Of a stretch of 64,000 nucleotides of DNA, positions 1 to 9,513 are shown piece by piece; positions within the stretch are counted from its first letter, which is position 1; each line of letters starts with the position of its first letter. The translations under genes and the position numbers were made by a program. The notes under the pieces are model-generated. The model searched no databases. It saw only the letters and a program-made list of their open reading frames with translations, and was not told the DNA's origin. Origin of the DNA: Acanthosepion esculentum (lineage: Eukaryota; Mollusca; Cephalopoda; Sepiida; Sepiidae). The stretch spans positions 14,779,497 through 14,843,496 of the forward strand of contig OZ038498.1 in the NCBI GenBank assembly GCA_964036315.1, read 5' to 3'.

Positions 1-137
1 GGAGGCTAGTCTGTCCTATTGTTTAATCCATAGCTAGATGGAGAAAAGGGAATTTGCGCGTAAGCGAATGTAGCGAACTAGACTGGAATTCGAACTCGGC
101 TCTCCGATTACTCATTCGCAGCTGCTCTCCATTACAC
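1..137 (-). mobile_element. tRNA-derived SINE (SINE-B), cut by window edge
   Basis: Read on the minus strand this starts with a tRNA-like head. A Pol III box B (GAGTTCGAATTCC) lies at 85-97 and the box A region at about 120-137. A body of about 85 bp ends in a segment with AGGACAGACTAG. The same head and body occur at 27955-28100 (plus) and 53985-54130 (minus), so it is a dispersed family. It is noncoding and relies on LINE machinery to move. The 3' end runs off the window. Confidence 0.7.
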
Positions 138-409
138 AACAAAGATTTGAAAAAAATGAAAAAAAGAACTCGACTGACGGACAACTAAATAAATGCAGAC
201 GCTTAAAGAGAGAGTGGGGGGGGGGGCTGATGAAGTTGATAGAATAACATAAGCTGACTTGGATGGATGTCAAGAGACAGGATTTATGAGAATTAGCGAA
301 AGATTGAAAGATGGAAAGGCTTCAAAATTGCGATATATTAAATTTCTTCATATACAGAGCAAGAGAAACATAACAGAGAGGATGCAGTAGAAAATATTGT
401 TTCGCTGCC

Positions 410-569
410 TTTTACACTATTTACATTATTCGGACTATTGGCCTAATCTTTGTTGCCATATTTATCACAACGTTTCGGCCCTTCTAAGCTCCAGCCTTCT
501 TCAGGTAGTTGGAATGTCGAACTGAACCCTTTATTTTGCTCACTGGGGTAGACTGTTCTAGTTCCACGT
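410..569 (-). mobile_element. SINE-A tail half, inverted copy
   Basis: This is the 3' half of the commonest SINE in the window, in reverse orientation. It carries the TTCGACATTCC-like segment, then a CTGAAGA motif, a short stem and GAAACG. With 876-1195 in plus orientation it forms an inverted pair around a 300-bp spacer. Short readings here are not genes. Confidence 0.8.
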
Positions 570-875
570 TTAAACCTAATGTCTTCAGCAACCATTTTTT
601 TACCAGTTTCTCATATTGCAATTTCTGCTGTTATCATTTCATATTTTTAGCAGAGCTCATAGTGCAATTTTTGTTGTTATTATTGCTTTTCTCTGGCACT
701 CCTTATTACTGGTTCCCATATTGTATTCATTTCTATGCTTGATCGGCTCAGGAGAGTTGTTTTTTGTGTGTTTTTTGCAATAATAACAGCAAAAATTGCA
801 ATATGAGCACTGGTAAAAAAATGATGCTGAAGAAATTAGGTTTATAATACCCGTAAATTCATACACAGATGTCTT
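570..875. repeat. Inverted-repeat spacer between two SINE-A halves
   Basis: The left part (about 577-690) and the right part (about 777-845) are imperfect reverse complements; both contain CTTCAGCA or TGCTGAAG and a TTGCAATATGAG-like block. A related spacer lies between two opposed SINE-A pieces at 23945-24150. This suggests the whole opposed-SINE unit spreads as one element. Confidence 0.6.
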
Positions 876-1195
876 CATGGACACATGTCACAGTGGATAA
901 AGGCGTTAGTTACATCCAGTGACAAGACCCAAAGAGTGAGTTCAATACCTGGTTAAGGCGGAGGAGCCCTTGGAGAGGGGAATTAACACGAGATAACTGA
1001 TAACTGACATCCATTACACATGGCACGTGGAACTAGAACAGTCTACCCCAGTGAGCGAAATAAAGGGTTCAGTTCGACATTCCAACCACCCGAAGAAGCC
1101 GAAACGTTGTAATAAATATAGAGACAAAGATGGGGACAATAGTCCGAATAATGTAAATAGTGTACATAATACCTCATCTCAGAAATATAGACAGA
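876..1195 (+). mobile_element. SINE-A, near full length
   Basis: This tRNA-derived SINE is about 320 bp. The head has a box A-like stretch (GTCACAGTGGATAAAGG) and a box B-like GAGTTCAATACC at 929-940. A central region holds CACGTGGAACTAGAACAG, and the tail is shared with the copies near 8.5, 24, 34, 44 and 58 kb. The element ends around CAGAAATATAGACAG. The tail motif is degraded here (GAAGAAGCCGAAACG). Confidence 0.8.
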
Positions 1196-1217
1196 GGCTA
1201 CTTTTTAGTATATGATT

Positions 1218-1600
1218 ATACGCCCCTGAGTAAATTAATTGGAACAAAAGGAATGATTACGTCATTATTTACTTTTTCGAATTTTTCCAATGAAATATGA
1301 CCCAGTACACATGTTATTACTTCGTATGTTCATTCCTCGAAGTCGTTCCTTGCAGATTGACCACAGATTCTCAATTTGATTTAAATCAGGAGAGTTTCCA
1401 AGCCAGTCGATAGTACTTTGATTTGCTCTCTTGTAAGGCTTGCCAGTGTGTTTATGCAACGTTACAATTTTCGTACGCTTCCTTGAAATAACGTCTATCG
1501 TAGACAAAGGTTGTAGGACATCTAATCGACAGTCGAGACAACAGTGTCTGGGCGTGATAAAAATCTGATGCAAACACGAATGATACGATATTTTTCAAGG
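1218..1600 (-). pseudogene. Tc1-like transposase, C-terminal remnant
   Basis: A 102-residue minus-strand reading (1265-1573) contains DWLGNSPDLNQIENLW, the Tc1-family block carrying the third catalytic acidic residue of the DDE triad. It is followed by a basic segment (KERLRG). The N-terminal domain and first two catalytic residues are absent or too decayed to follow. The sequence near 1220 (CCCCTGAGTAAATTAATTGG) resembles a degraded terminal repeat. This is a fossil, not an active gene. Confidence 0.75.
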
Positions 1601-2400
1601 CCATACAAGTTTGATCATATACCCCGAAAAGAGATTCATATTACTGCACACCACTGCAAATGACCTAATCTGAGGAAAAAATAGAAATCGATTACGCCCT
1701 GCCACTCCAGTGGGTCTAAGTCTAACCGTATAGTGAAAGGAAGGAAACTAAAGCGATTGTTTCAATTAATTTGCACAAGGGTATATAATCCATATTTATA
1801 AGAAATTCAGATTTTAATAAGAAGGTCAATAAAGATTAGAAAGGATAAGGGAGATAATGAGAAGATACAGTGAAAGAAGAATAAAATAGCTACGATAGAA
1901 TAATTAGAAAAGAAAAGAATAAGCTGTCAAATAAATGTGGCACTGACACGGGTCGAGCTAGTTTTATTACAACAAAGCCACCTGGGAATGTAATTCTGTC
2001 ATTTGTTAAATCAATTTTGGATTCTCAAGGAAAATAAATATTTCAACACAGACCCCAAAAGCTACTTTCACAAGGTCTTGGTGAGGAATCTGTAGTATAT
2101 AGTAAGTTTTGACTATTATGGGTTCTAATAATAAAGCAAAGAAAATCACAGAAGATCCGTATTGTCAAGAATAAGCAAAAAGGCAGCATCCACGCAAGAT
2201 AAAAAATGCTCTAATTGGGTGAATAGTGATGAGAATGAAAGCTTTCAATCAGCGTTAGAATAAAAAACATTAAGCAAAGATCCTCATTTCAAAGGTCTCT
2301 ATTCGATCAGATAACTGGAAAAGACTATTTATACAGAAAATATTTGGAATCGAGAGATCTGTAAAGAAGTAAATCCAGATTATTTTAATGCCATGTTCGA
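1600..2400. other. Unassigned AT-rich DNA
   Basis: No coding signal, terminal repeat or tandem structure was recognised. It may include the decayed remainder of the preceding Tc1 copy. Confidence 0.5.
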
Positions 2401-2429
2401 AATATAAATAATTTTTTTTTTTTAAGTTC

Positions 2430-2740
2430 TAGATTTCTTTCAGTAAAGAAGTTCACCTTTGTCAACAAGCATTCCAAGATAGTCTGATGAAAGAATTACA
2501 GATACTTTCAAAAAGATAATCCAGCTTCTTCTAACGAAGAATTCCAGTTTCATCTAACAATGAATGTCCGATTCTTCCAAGAAAGAATTCTGGATTTTTA
2601 AAAAACAAGGAATTCGTGGCTCTTATAACAAAGAATTCATCACGTAACAAGGAATTCTTAATTATTTTCCCAAGGAATTCTTGATTCTTTCAGCAAGGTG
2701 TTTCTGATTTTTTCAACAAGAAATTCCTGGTTCTTTCTAC
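2430..2740. repeat. EcoRI-type minisatellite, left block
   Basis: Imperfect units of roughly 23-31 bp are built on GAATTCnnGATTCTTTCAACAA. Related units return at 4200-4480, on the other side of the Tc1 element at 3016-4104. The transposon therefore sits within or beside a pre-existing minisatellite. Confidence 0.65.
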
Positions 2741-3199
2741 AATTAGTTCTTCATATTCGTCCCAATCTCTAGGAATGACTGCTAAATGCATCCCGAATTT
2801 ATCGACAAATCCTAGAGATGCATGCTGGGATTTCTTCTTAACCAATAAAAATGGACAAATTCTCAGTCTCATCCCCCATATTTTTGTTTTTTTCTTGTCT
2901 TGAAATCAGAACGCTATAACCACGTGACTGTATCCCTTTTGCGTGTGAACACAATTCTTACTTAATAAAAATTTTGTTTCATTACTGTTGCTTTGCCTAC
3001 TTTGACCTGCACATACAGGGGTTGGACAAAATAATTGGAACAGGTGCAAAATCTACTCTTATGTTTTAAAGACTTATTATATTAATGACTTTGACTAAAA
3101 CTTCGTAATTGCAGGTTATATCTATTGTAACTACGTTTATTTATCTAATTTACTGTCTTTGTCTGATTTATTTTTAGAATTTAGTAAAATTTAAGCTAA

Positions 3200-4052
3200 A
3201 TGCGAGACCATTCTGAGTTCGAAAATAACAAATTGTTGGAGGTCGCATGGCAGGAGCCTCGATCAATAAGGTTGCTGAAATGTTTTTTTTTTCAAGAGCT
3301 ACCATATTAAGAACTATGACGCAATTCGAGAAACAGGACAAAACCCCAAGCAACCGTAGCAATTCGGGCCGGACTTGCAAATGATGAGATGAGGTATTAT
3401 GTAAACTATTTACATTATTCGGACTATTGTCCTCATCTTTGTCGCGGCTAAAGCTGAGTTGAATAATCATATGAATAGTCCAGTTTCTACGAAAATTGTT
3501 CGTCGTGAGCTCCATAAGGCTGGATATCATGGAAGAGCCGCCGTAAGGAATCCTCTTCTCTCCACTTGCAACATTCAGAAGAGGTTGAAGTGGCGCAGAG
3601 ATCACAATACCTGGTCTGCAGACCAATGGAAGCAAGTCATATTCTCAGACGAGTCCATTTTTTCTCTTTTCTCAACTTCAGGGCGAGTTTATGTTTATCA
3701 AATGGCCCAGACTTTATTCCCTGATGGCGACTGTATCTTCCAAGATTATAATGCTCCAATACATACCGCTCAAATTGTTAAGAATTGGTATGAAGAGCAT
3801 GAAAGTGAGCTAGAACACACGGAGTCGCCTCCCCAATCTCCGGATATCAATATTATTGAACATTTGTGGTGCATTTTGGAGCGACAATTTAGGAGCCGCT
3901 ATCCTCCACCGTCGTGTCTTAAAGAGCTGGAGAAGGTGTTAATGGAAGCATGGCTGAAAATTCCTCTGGATGAAGTCAGGAAGCTGTATGATTCAATTCC
4001 TAGACGTATTAAAGCTGTCTGTGAGGCTAAAGGAGGACCAACTCCATATTAA
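3200..4052 (+). pseudogene. Tc1-like transposase, disrupted
   Basis: An N-terminal helix-turn-helix region is readable from about 3200 only with frameshifts (NKVAEMF...SRATILRTM). A 60-bp foreign piece interrupts it at 3383-3442. From 3459 an open 197-residue frame carries WSADQWKQVIFSDES (first catalytic D) and SPDINIIEHLW (catalytic E). About 45-50 residues expected between GRVYV and FPDGD are missing. At the second catalytic site FQDYNAP replaces the usual FQQDNAP, putting Y at the canonical D position. The spacing to E is 36-37 residues, not 34. Truncation, insertion and the altered catalytic site make it non-functional. Confidence 0.9.
3383..3442 (-). mobile_element. SINE-A tail fragment inside Tc1 transposase
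   Basis: The stretch GATGAGGTATTATGTAAACT through GTCCTCATCTTTGTCGC matches the terminal 60 bp of SINE-A in inverse orientation. It interrupts the transposase frame after its N-terminal domain. Only the tail end is present, as in several other loci here. Confidence 0.8.
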
Positions 4053-4199
4053 ATAAATTTTCTTTCAATTTAACAAATGTTTGAATTATTTTGTCCAGCC
4101 CCCGTATATTGTTTACTTAGTATTATTTTGACTTGTCCTTTTTCCTTCCTTAACTTATTGTTTATTGACAACTTACGTTTACTAAGTATTTTGTCATTT

Positions 4200-4480
4200 A
4201 CTCCAAATACTCCAATGGAATTTCTGATTTTTTCAACAACGAATTCTTGGGTTATTTTCCAGAATGAATTCTTGTTTCTTTCCATTAGGAATTCCTGGTT
4301 CTGTCAACAAAAATTACTAATTCTTTCGACAACATATTCTAAGTAATTTCAGAAAGGAACTCATATTACTTTTAACAAGCAATTCCAGATTCCTGATGCA
4401 ACAAAGTCTAACTCTTTTCAGAAAAGAATTCTAGATTCTTTCAACAAAGTATTCTAGACACATCGAACTTGCTATTCCAG
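4200..4480. repeat. EcoRI-type minisatellite, right block
   Basis: These are degenerate units with AATTCTTGATTCTTTC and TCAACAA, matching 2430-2740. They are separated from that block by the Tc1 element. Confidence 0.6.
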
Positions 4481-4764
4481 ATTTTGTCAATAGGGAAGAT
4501 AACATTTATTCAACTAGAAGGAAAAGAACTTGTTTTGATAAACTGCTTTTCTTCACACCGATGCCAGGAGTCAATCATTGATAAATTTTTAATGACAATA
4601 CTATAATTTCCAATGGAGATTTTCAACGCTGGTAAGAAGCCATCTAACAGATAATATTGGTATAACATCATTTTTTTAGCCTATTTCCAAAATTTGACCT
4701 TCCGCCCTGATCAGTTTTGTATATATCCTGTTTATGAAGATGATAATATTAAGGTCCACTTTAC

Positions 4765-4811
<47 letters not shown>

Positions 4812-4898
4812 GAAATGGACAAAGTCCGATAATTATTTTAAGACATTTTTATATTTATCTATAAAAAGAACGTATAAACATAAAAATTGTCTTAAAAT

Positions 4899-4952
<54 letters not shown>
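4765..4952. repeat. (TA)n tracts flanking a short hairpin
   Basis: Two (TA)n runs (about 4765-4808 and 4902-4952) bracket a hairpin at 4828-4904. Its arms are ATTATTTTAAGACATTTTTA and the complement near 4880-4903. This looks like a small palindromic repeat with TA expansion at both ends. Confidence 0.7.
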
Positions 4953-4954
<2 letters not shown>

Positions 4955-5212
4955 TGATTTAAAATATGGTTCCTTCGCTACACAGGAATTACCATATTTC
5001 AAAAACCGAAGCTACAAACTTCAAATTTAATTATATAATTAAATTAAAAGCATTAGTTTTGTTTCATCCTCAAGCAGATTTCGGAATTCGCTTGAGGATC
5101 AAACAGAACCAATACTTTTAATTTAATTATATAATTAAATTTGAGGTTTTTCGCTTCGGTTTTTGAAACATGGTAATTCCTGTGTAGCGAAGAAACCATA
5201 TTTTAAATCAGT
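4953..5212. mobile_element. Palindromic hairpin element (MITE-like), 260 bp
   Basis: The arms are nearly full-length reverse complements of about 120 bp. The left arm starts GTGATTTAAAATATGGTTCC and the right arm ends GGAA-type CCATATTTTAAATCAGT. CTTCGCTACACAGGAATTAC and CGCTTGAGGATCAAAC recur in opposite orientation around a short loop near 5082-5093. No coding capacity. Such fold-back structures fit a non-autonomous DNA transposon, but no flanking duplication is clear because (TA)n adjoins it. Confidence 0.75.
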
Positions 5213-5328
5213 TAAATTATAATAGTTATGCTCTGTAAATTTACATTGAGCCCTGTTTTGTAAAAATTAAAAAAAATCAATAAGAATACCGGAGATTATA
5301 TATCTTACTGTTCTTTCTTTTTATTATA

Positions 5329-5337
<9 letters not shown>

Positions 5338-5416
<79 letters not shown>
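5338..5416. repeat. (TA)n microsatellite
   Basis: About 78 bp of TA dinucleotides preceded by a short CATA run. IYIYIY-type readings across this and the similar tracts below are artefacts. Confidence 0.95.
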
Positions 5417-5418
<2 letters not shown>

Positions 5419-5645
5419 CTGCGTATAGAGATTATATGCAAAAGAGGTATTGTCAAATATTTTATGTAAAATTCATAGATATGTGTTATCCAATGAAATT
5501 ATTTGTACTATTATGTATAGCGAGTAAGCATGAATGCAATTAAGTCCCAATTTTCAATTTCAGATTGATATTTAGTATTTTTTTCAGTAATTATAGAAAT
5601 TTAAAGTGTCAAGAGATTATTTGCAAGAACTAGAATTTAGTATTA

Positions 5646-6060
5646 TGGCTCGTAAAAAGGAACTAACAATGAATGAAAAGAACTATATAATCAAAGAAAT
5701 TAGTAAAGGAAAGTCTTCGCTTCAAATTTCTAAGGATTTGAAAAGGGATCATCGAACAATCAAGAAAATATGTCAAATGGGAATTCAACAAGGAAAAAAA
5801 AGTCTCAGGCTGAATTCATGAATTTAACAAAGCGAGATCTATCACATATCCGAAGAGAATTAATAGGAAACCCAAATGAGTCATGTGCGTTCATATTTGA
5901 GACCGCTGGAGCTCCTATGGTGTCAAGGGAAACAAGGTGTAAAGCCTTAAAGATTTTTTCTGATCGAGGATAGGTTTGCAAGCAACATGACTCAAGAAAA
6001 TTTTTTAAACGGCAACAAGGCGGCGGTGGGATCATGAAATTGACGAATTTGTTCTAAAAT
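5646..6060 (+). pseudogene. Tc1-like transposase, N-terminal fragment
   Basis: The start MARKKELTMNEKNYI, followed by KGKSSLQISKDLKRDHRTI, is a typical Tc1 paired-type helix-turn-helix. At about 5800 the frame shifts by one into RRELIGNPNESCAFIFETAG, the second DNA-binding helix region, then stops at 5971. The catalytic domain is missing. The preference for the ATG at 5646 rests on the family motif, not on the longer upstream frame from 5606. Confidence 0.8.
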
Positions 6061-6331
6061 CTTTTCATATTATTTTTTATATTAATTTTACAAGGTATAA
6101 TAATGTAAAAGTTATCAAAATAAATAGTTGCAAATAAACTACTGACAGTCAAATTAGTGTGTTTTGTTAACTTAGTAAATTTTTTTCCAACCAAAAACAA
6201 TAGTTTTCTCTATTACTATATATCTAAGGTAATAATATTGAGTAGAATCTAAACAACATCATAATAGGACTGTTAACGTTAAAGACGCAACTCTTTATAC
6301 CAATTCATAACTTGCATATAATCTCTAGACG

Positions 6332-6336
<5 letters not shown>

Positions 6337-6384
<48 letters not shown>
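6337..6384. repeat. (TA)n microsatellite
   Basis: A 48-bp TA run immediately upstream of the Penelope-like fragment. Confidence 0.95.
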
Positions 6385-6388
<4 letters not shown>

Positions 6389-6415
6389 TCGTGCCACCTT
6401 AACTTTAAAAGCGAA

Positions 6416-7110
6416 TGTCCACTTAGGTACAAAATAGCAGTAATAAAAAACTTTCTAAAAAGAGCACACCAGAATTCATCCTCTCGACTTCTCTTCCTCA
6501 AAGAAATTAATAATGTTAAACAAACACTAATCAACAACGGCTTCCCTAACCACCTTATAGACCACCAAATTAGACTATTTCTCCCCAAAGTAAGTAATAA
6601 CGATAGTGAACACACAGTCAAAAATCACATACACATTTATTACAAAAACCAAATGTATATTAATTACAAACAAGACGAATCTTCACTATGACATATTATA
6701 AAGAAATATACTACCCCAATTGACTCGAATTAAAAAATCAAATTAATTATCTATTATAAAAAATTTAAGACAGCTAACCTTATCCTCAAAAATAACAACA
6801 CACCATCTAAATCAAAATTACAAAGAACGAATATTATCTATGAGTTCAAATGCCCCTTAAGGAACTGTGTTCCTGATTAAATCGGACTCATAAATAATTA
6901 CATCGGTTACACAACTACATGCTTATACAGACGTCATACGGTATCTGATCACAGCTCCATTAGAACCCATTTAAACACACACACAAATTTACCATACTCC
7001 ATTAGAAACATACTAGTAGAAAACACAAATATATTAACTGCATCCACCTGTAAAAAGATTAAAAATAATGGAGGCTTTAATAATAAAAAAGAAAAAGCCA
7101 ACTTTTAACA
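6416..7110 (+). pseudogene. Penelope-like element: RT C-terminus and GIY-YIG endonuclease
   Basis: A first readable part (6416-6690) has CPLRYKIAVIKNFLKRA and LINNGFPNHLIDHQI, typical of the C-terminal part of Penelope-like reverse transcriptase. After a frameshift the linker KLQRTNIIYEFKCPLRNC carries the CPxxxC-type motif. It is followed by NNYIGYTTTCLYRRH, the GIY-YIG nuclease signature with its conserved arginine. A stop codon lies between the two (near 6878). The organisation identifies an endonuclease-bearing Penelope-like retroelement. Frame breaks show it is dead. A second copy of the nuclease lies at 56316-56515. Confidence 0.85.
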
Positions 7111-7231
7111 ATATTAACTACGAACAAAGCCACAATGTGCTAACCGTATTCGGAAATTAAAACACCCCTACTACACACTAAGACATATACATAATGCACA
7201 CACTCAATTAAGCTGAAAAATCAAATCATCC

Positions 7232-7432
7232 TTGATAATGGCTAAAGGTATAGCCGAAAGCGCTCGGAAACATAAAACATTTGGACAGTTTTTTCACACT
7301 CTTTGTCCAGAAAAGAAAGCTCTCGTTCGAACACAAGAAAAATTAAATAAAAAGCTTAACCGTAGTACTTTGTCTGTCGTTTTTAATGAAACATGCATAA
7401 ACGAAGGATTGCTGCCTAAATATACAACTATA
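7232..7432 (+). pseudogene. Penelope-like ORF N-terminal segment
   Basis: The frame starts MAKGIAESARKHKTFGQFF and contains a conserved FNETCINEGLLPKYT. Two paralogous copies lie at 48964-49145 and 56687-56825. At two of the three loci it follows a Penelope GIY-YIG region by 100-200 bp. I infer that this is the 5' end of the element ORF in the partial-tandem arrangement known for Penelope elements. Frame conservation among copies supports coding origin. The downstream part is lost into repeats. Confidence 0.6.
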
Positions 7433-7439
7433 TATATAG

Positions 7440-7503
7440 AAGTAGACAGTGAAGTCATCACCCAGCGGCGGCAGTCTGTTTCATGTTTAAAGGCAATCGT
7501 CAG

Positions 7504-7507
<4 letters not shown>
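7440..7507 (-). repeat. HHR-P repeat (hammerhead-like core), degraded
   Basis: On the minus strand GGCCTGACGATTGCC leads into ATGAAACAGACTGCCGCC. It is one of about eight copies in the window of a repeat with a CTGAnGA ... GAAACAG ... TGTC layout. GGC before the core can pair with GCC after it. Here the GTC cleavage triplet is altered to GCC. Confidence 0.6.

Positions 7508-7572
<65 letters not shown>
7508..7572. repeat. (TA)n(TG)n microsatellite
   Basis: A TA run followed by about 15 TG units. Confidence 0.95.
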
Positions 7573-8459
7573 TTGATACTAAACCAAGCTTAGCTTACTA
7601 CGATATACTTCCTAAAATGGAATGAGAAAAACGAAACTGATGTCTCAAATCGGAAGTTCTTTCCCTCCTTCCTTGAAAATCAGCATCCGATATCAAGCTT
7701 TCACTTTTTATTAAAAGATCCAGCAAATGCACATTTTAAAAAACAATCCGTATCTAACTAAGCCACAAATTAAAAACTGAACATATGTGCGCATGCGCCT
7801 GTGTATTTGCATTTACATGTATTTGCGTGCGTGTGTTTGCGCGAAGAGATTAATACCGCCATATTGGTTGAATCCAAATTGCGAAAAACACTGCCGGCGG
7901 ATTAGGAGATCTGATAATTCGCCTGAACCGCTCAAAACCTGCTGTTAGCACTGCAACTGACTCGCCAACCTTTGATTTCACTTCAATACTCAACACGTCG
8001 TCGACACTCTCCTCGGATCAGCACTCGCGTCGTAAATAAAAATTCCATCCGCAACTGATCTGGAACAGATTATGGGACGGAATTGCTTCCGCGTGTGGTC
8101 AATTTTAGACACTGATATGGTCACGTTCTACTGTTTCGAAGATACATTATTCGACCGCAAAGCAGAACGCTCTGCGATAAGAGGTTTTCCATTGGATAGC
8201 ATTTATCCGAATTCAATTGGAGATTTCGCTCGTACCGAAGTCGTACGCATCCCGTACATGTGTCCCCTATCTGAATGTACATACATCTCTTAAGTCGACA
8301 TAAATGACCACACGCAAGTACACGATACACAGAAACACTATTATCTATCATTTTAGAAAGAAATAGGCAAGAAAATGCAATACTGAAATCCGAAGATGCA
8401 TTTGAATAGCCAAAGATGCATAATCCAAAAGCTAATCAGTGTATTAAGAAACAGACAAA
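7573..8459. other. Unassigned DNA with a 73-residue open frame
   Basis: Base composition is more balanced than the surroundings. The frame at 8072-8293 (MGRNCFRVWSILDTDM...) has no motif I recognise. It could be a decayed exon or mobile-element piece. No splice-site pair or homologous copy was seen in the window. Confidence 0.3.
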
Positions 8460-9060
8460 ATTGTGCCGTTGTACACTCCGGCCTTCTTCAGGTGGTTGGA
8501 ATGTCGAACTGAACCCTTTATTTCGCTCACTGGAGTAAACTGTTCTAGTTCTACGTGCTATGGTTTAAGGACACATGGCACAGTGGATAAAAAGGCGGTG
8601 GTTAGATCCAGTGACAAGACCCAAAGAGTGTGAGTTCAATACCCGGTTAAGGCAGTGGAGAACTTGGATAGGGGAATTTATCACAACGTTTCGGCCTTTC
8701 TGTATCTGTCTATATTTCTGAGATGAGGTATTATGTAAACTATTTACATTATTCAAACTATTGTCCTCATCTTTGTCGTCATATTTATTACAACGTTTCG
8801 GCCTTCTAGTATCTGTCTATATTTCTGAGATGAGGTATTATGTACACTATGGAGATGGGGTATTATGTACACTATTTGCATTATTTGGACTATTGTCTTC
8901 ATCTTTGTCGCCATATTTATTACAACGTTTCGGACGTTTTACGCTCCGGCATTCTTCAGGTAGTTGGAATGTCGAACTGAACCCTTTATTTCGCTCACTG
9001 AGGTAGACTGTTCTAGTTCCACCTGCCATGCTTAATGGATGTCAATTATCAGTTATTGCA
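8460..9060. mobile_element. Cluster of SINE-A pieces in both orientations
   Basis: In order: a minus tail piece (8470-8558), a plus head from AAGGACACATGGCACAGTGG (8568-8680), two short minus tail units each starting at a CTGTCTATATTTCTGAGATG block (8690-8870), then a minus tail and centre (8860-9060). The repeated tail units point to local tail duplication. Confidence 0.8.
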
Positions 9061-9478
9061 ATCCGTTAAAATATCTAGAATAGGGCCAAATGTCAGTGAA
9101 AAAGATAGTTTTGTGCCAATCTGACAAGTGACCTTTAGAATGGAATCTAACAATGACATTTTAAGGCGTAAATAGACCTTTCCTTTATTATCTGTAAATT
9201 CCCATTCATTTTTTGAAAAATAATGGGTTTTTCATTGTCTTCTCCACAGTTTTGGAAGTCAAAGTACCTTTTTCTCTTAGACTGGTTGCTACGCAAGGTT
9301 TAAGGAGACCAGTCTACCCTGATATTTAACCCTTAGAAGAGGAAAAGATACGGATCTATACCTTTTTTAGAACATTAGGGCGAAGGTGAAGATAACGGAC
9401 AAGCACAGATTTGGAACACTGCCCGCTGGCTTCACTCTTCGAATAGAGATCCGTTACACTACACGCTCACCTTTATGT
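9061..9478. other. Unassigned DNA before the satellite
   Basis: No confident gene or repeat seen. Given the LINE 3' end at 9479, this is probably the pre-insertion flank. Confidence 0.4.
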
Positions 9479-9513
9479 CTTCTTCTTCTTCTTCTTCTTC
9501 TTCTTCTTCTTCT
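9479..9513 (-). repeat. (TTC)n, probable LINE 3' tail
   Basis: About 11 TTC units directly abut the first satellite unit. Read on the minus strand this is a (GAA)n tail. Related LINE copies also run into GAAGAAG-like sequence at their 3' end (29137-29145 plus), so this likely marks the original 3' terminus. Confidence 0.75.

Larger units (their letters stand above)
3016..4104 (+). mobile_element. Tc1-like transposon with both terminal repeats
   Basis: The ends are inverted repeats: CAGGGGTTGGACAAAATAAT at 3016 and the complement of CGGGGGCTGGACAAAATAAT at 4104. Both are flanked by TA (3014-3015 and 4105-4106), the expected Tc1/mariner target duplication. Length is 1089 bp. The internal transposase is broken, so the element can be moved at most by another source of transposase. 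Confidence 0.9.

Noticed and set aside
228..262. CTGATGA near 229 as ribozyme core
   Set aside because: No stem II or GAAA at the needed distance.
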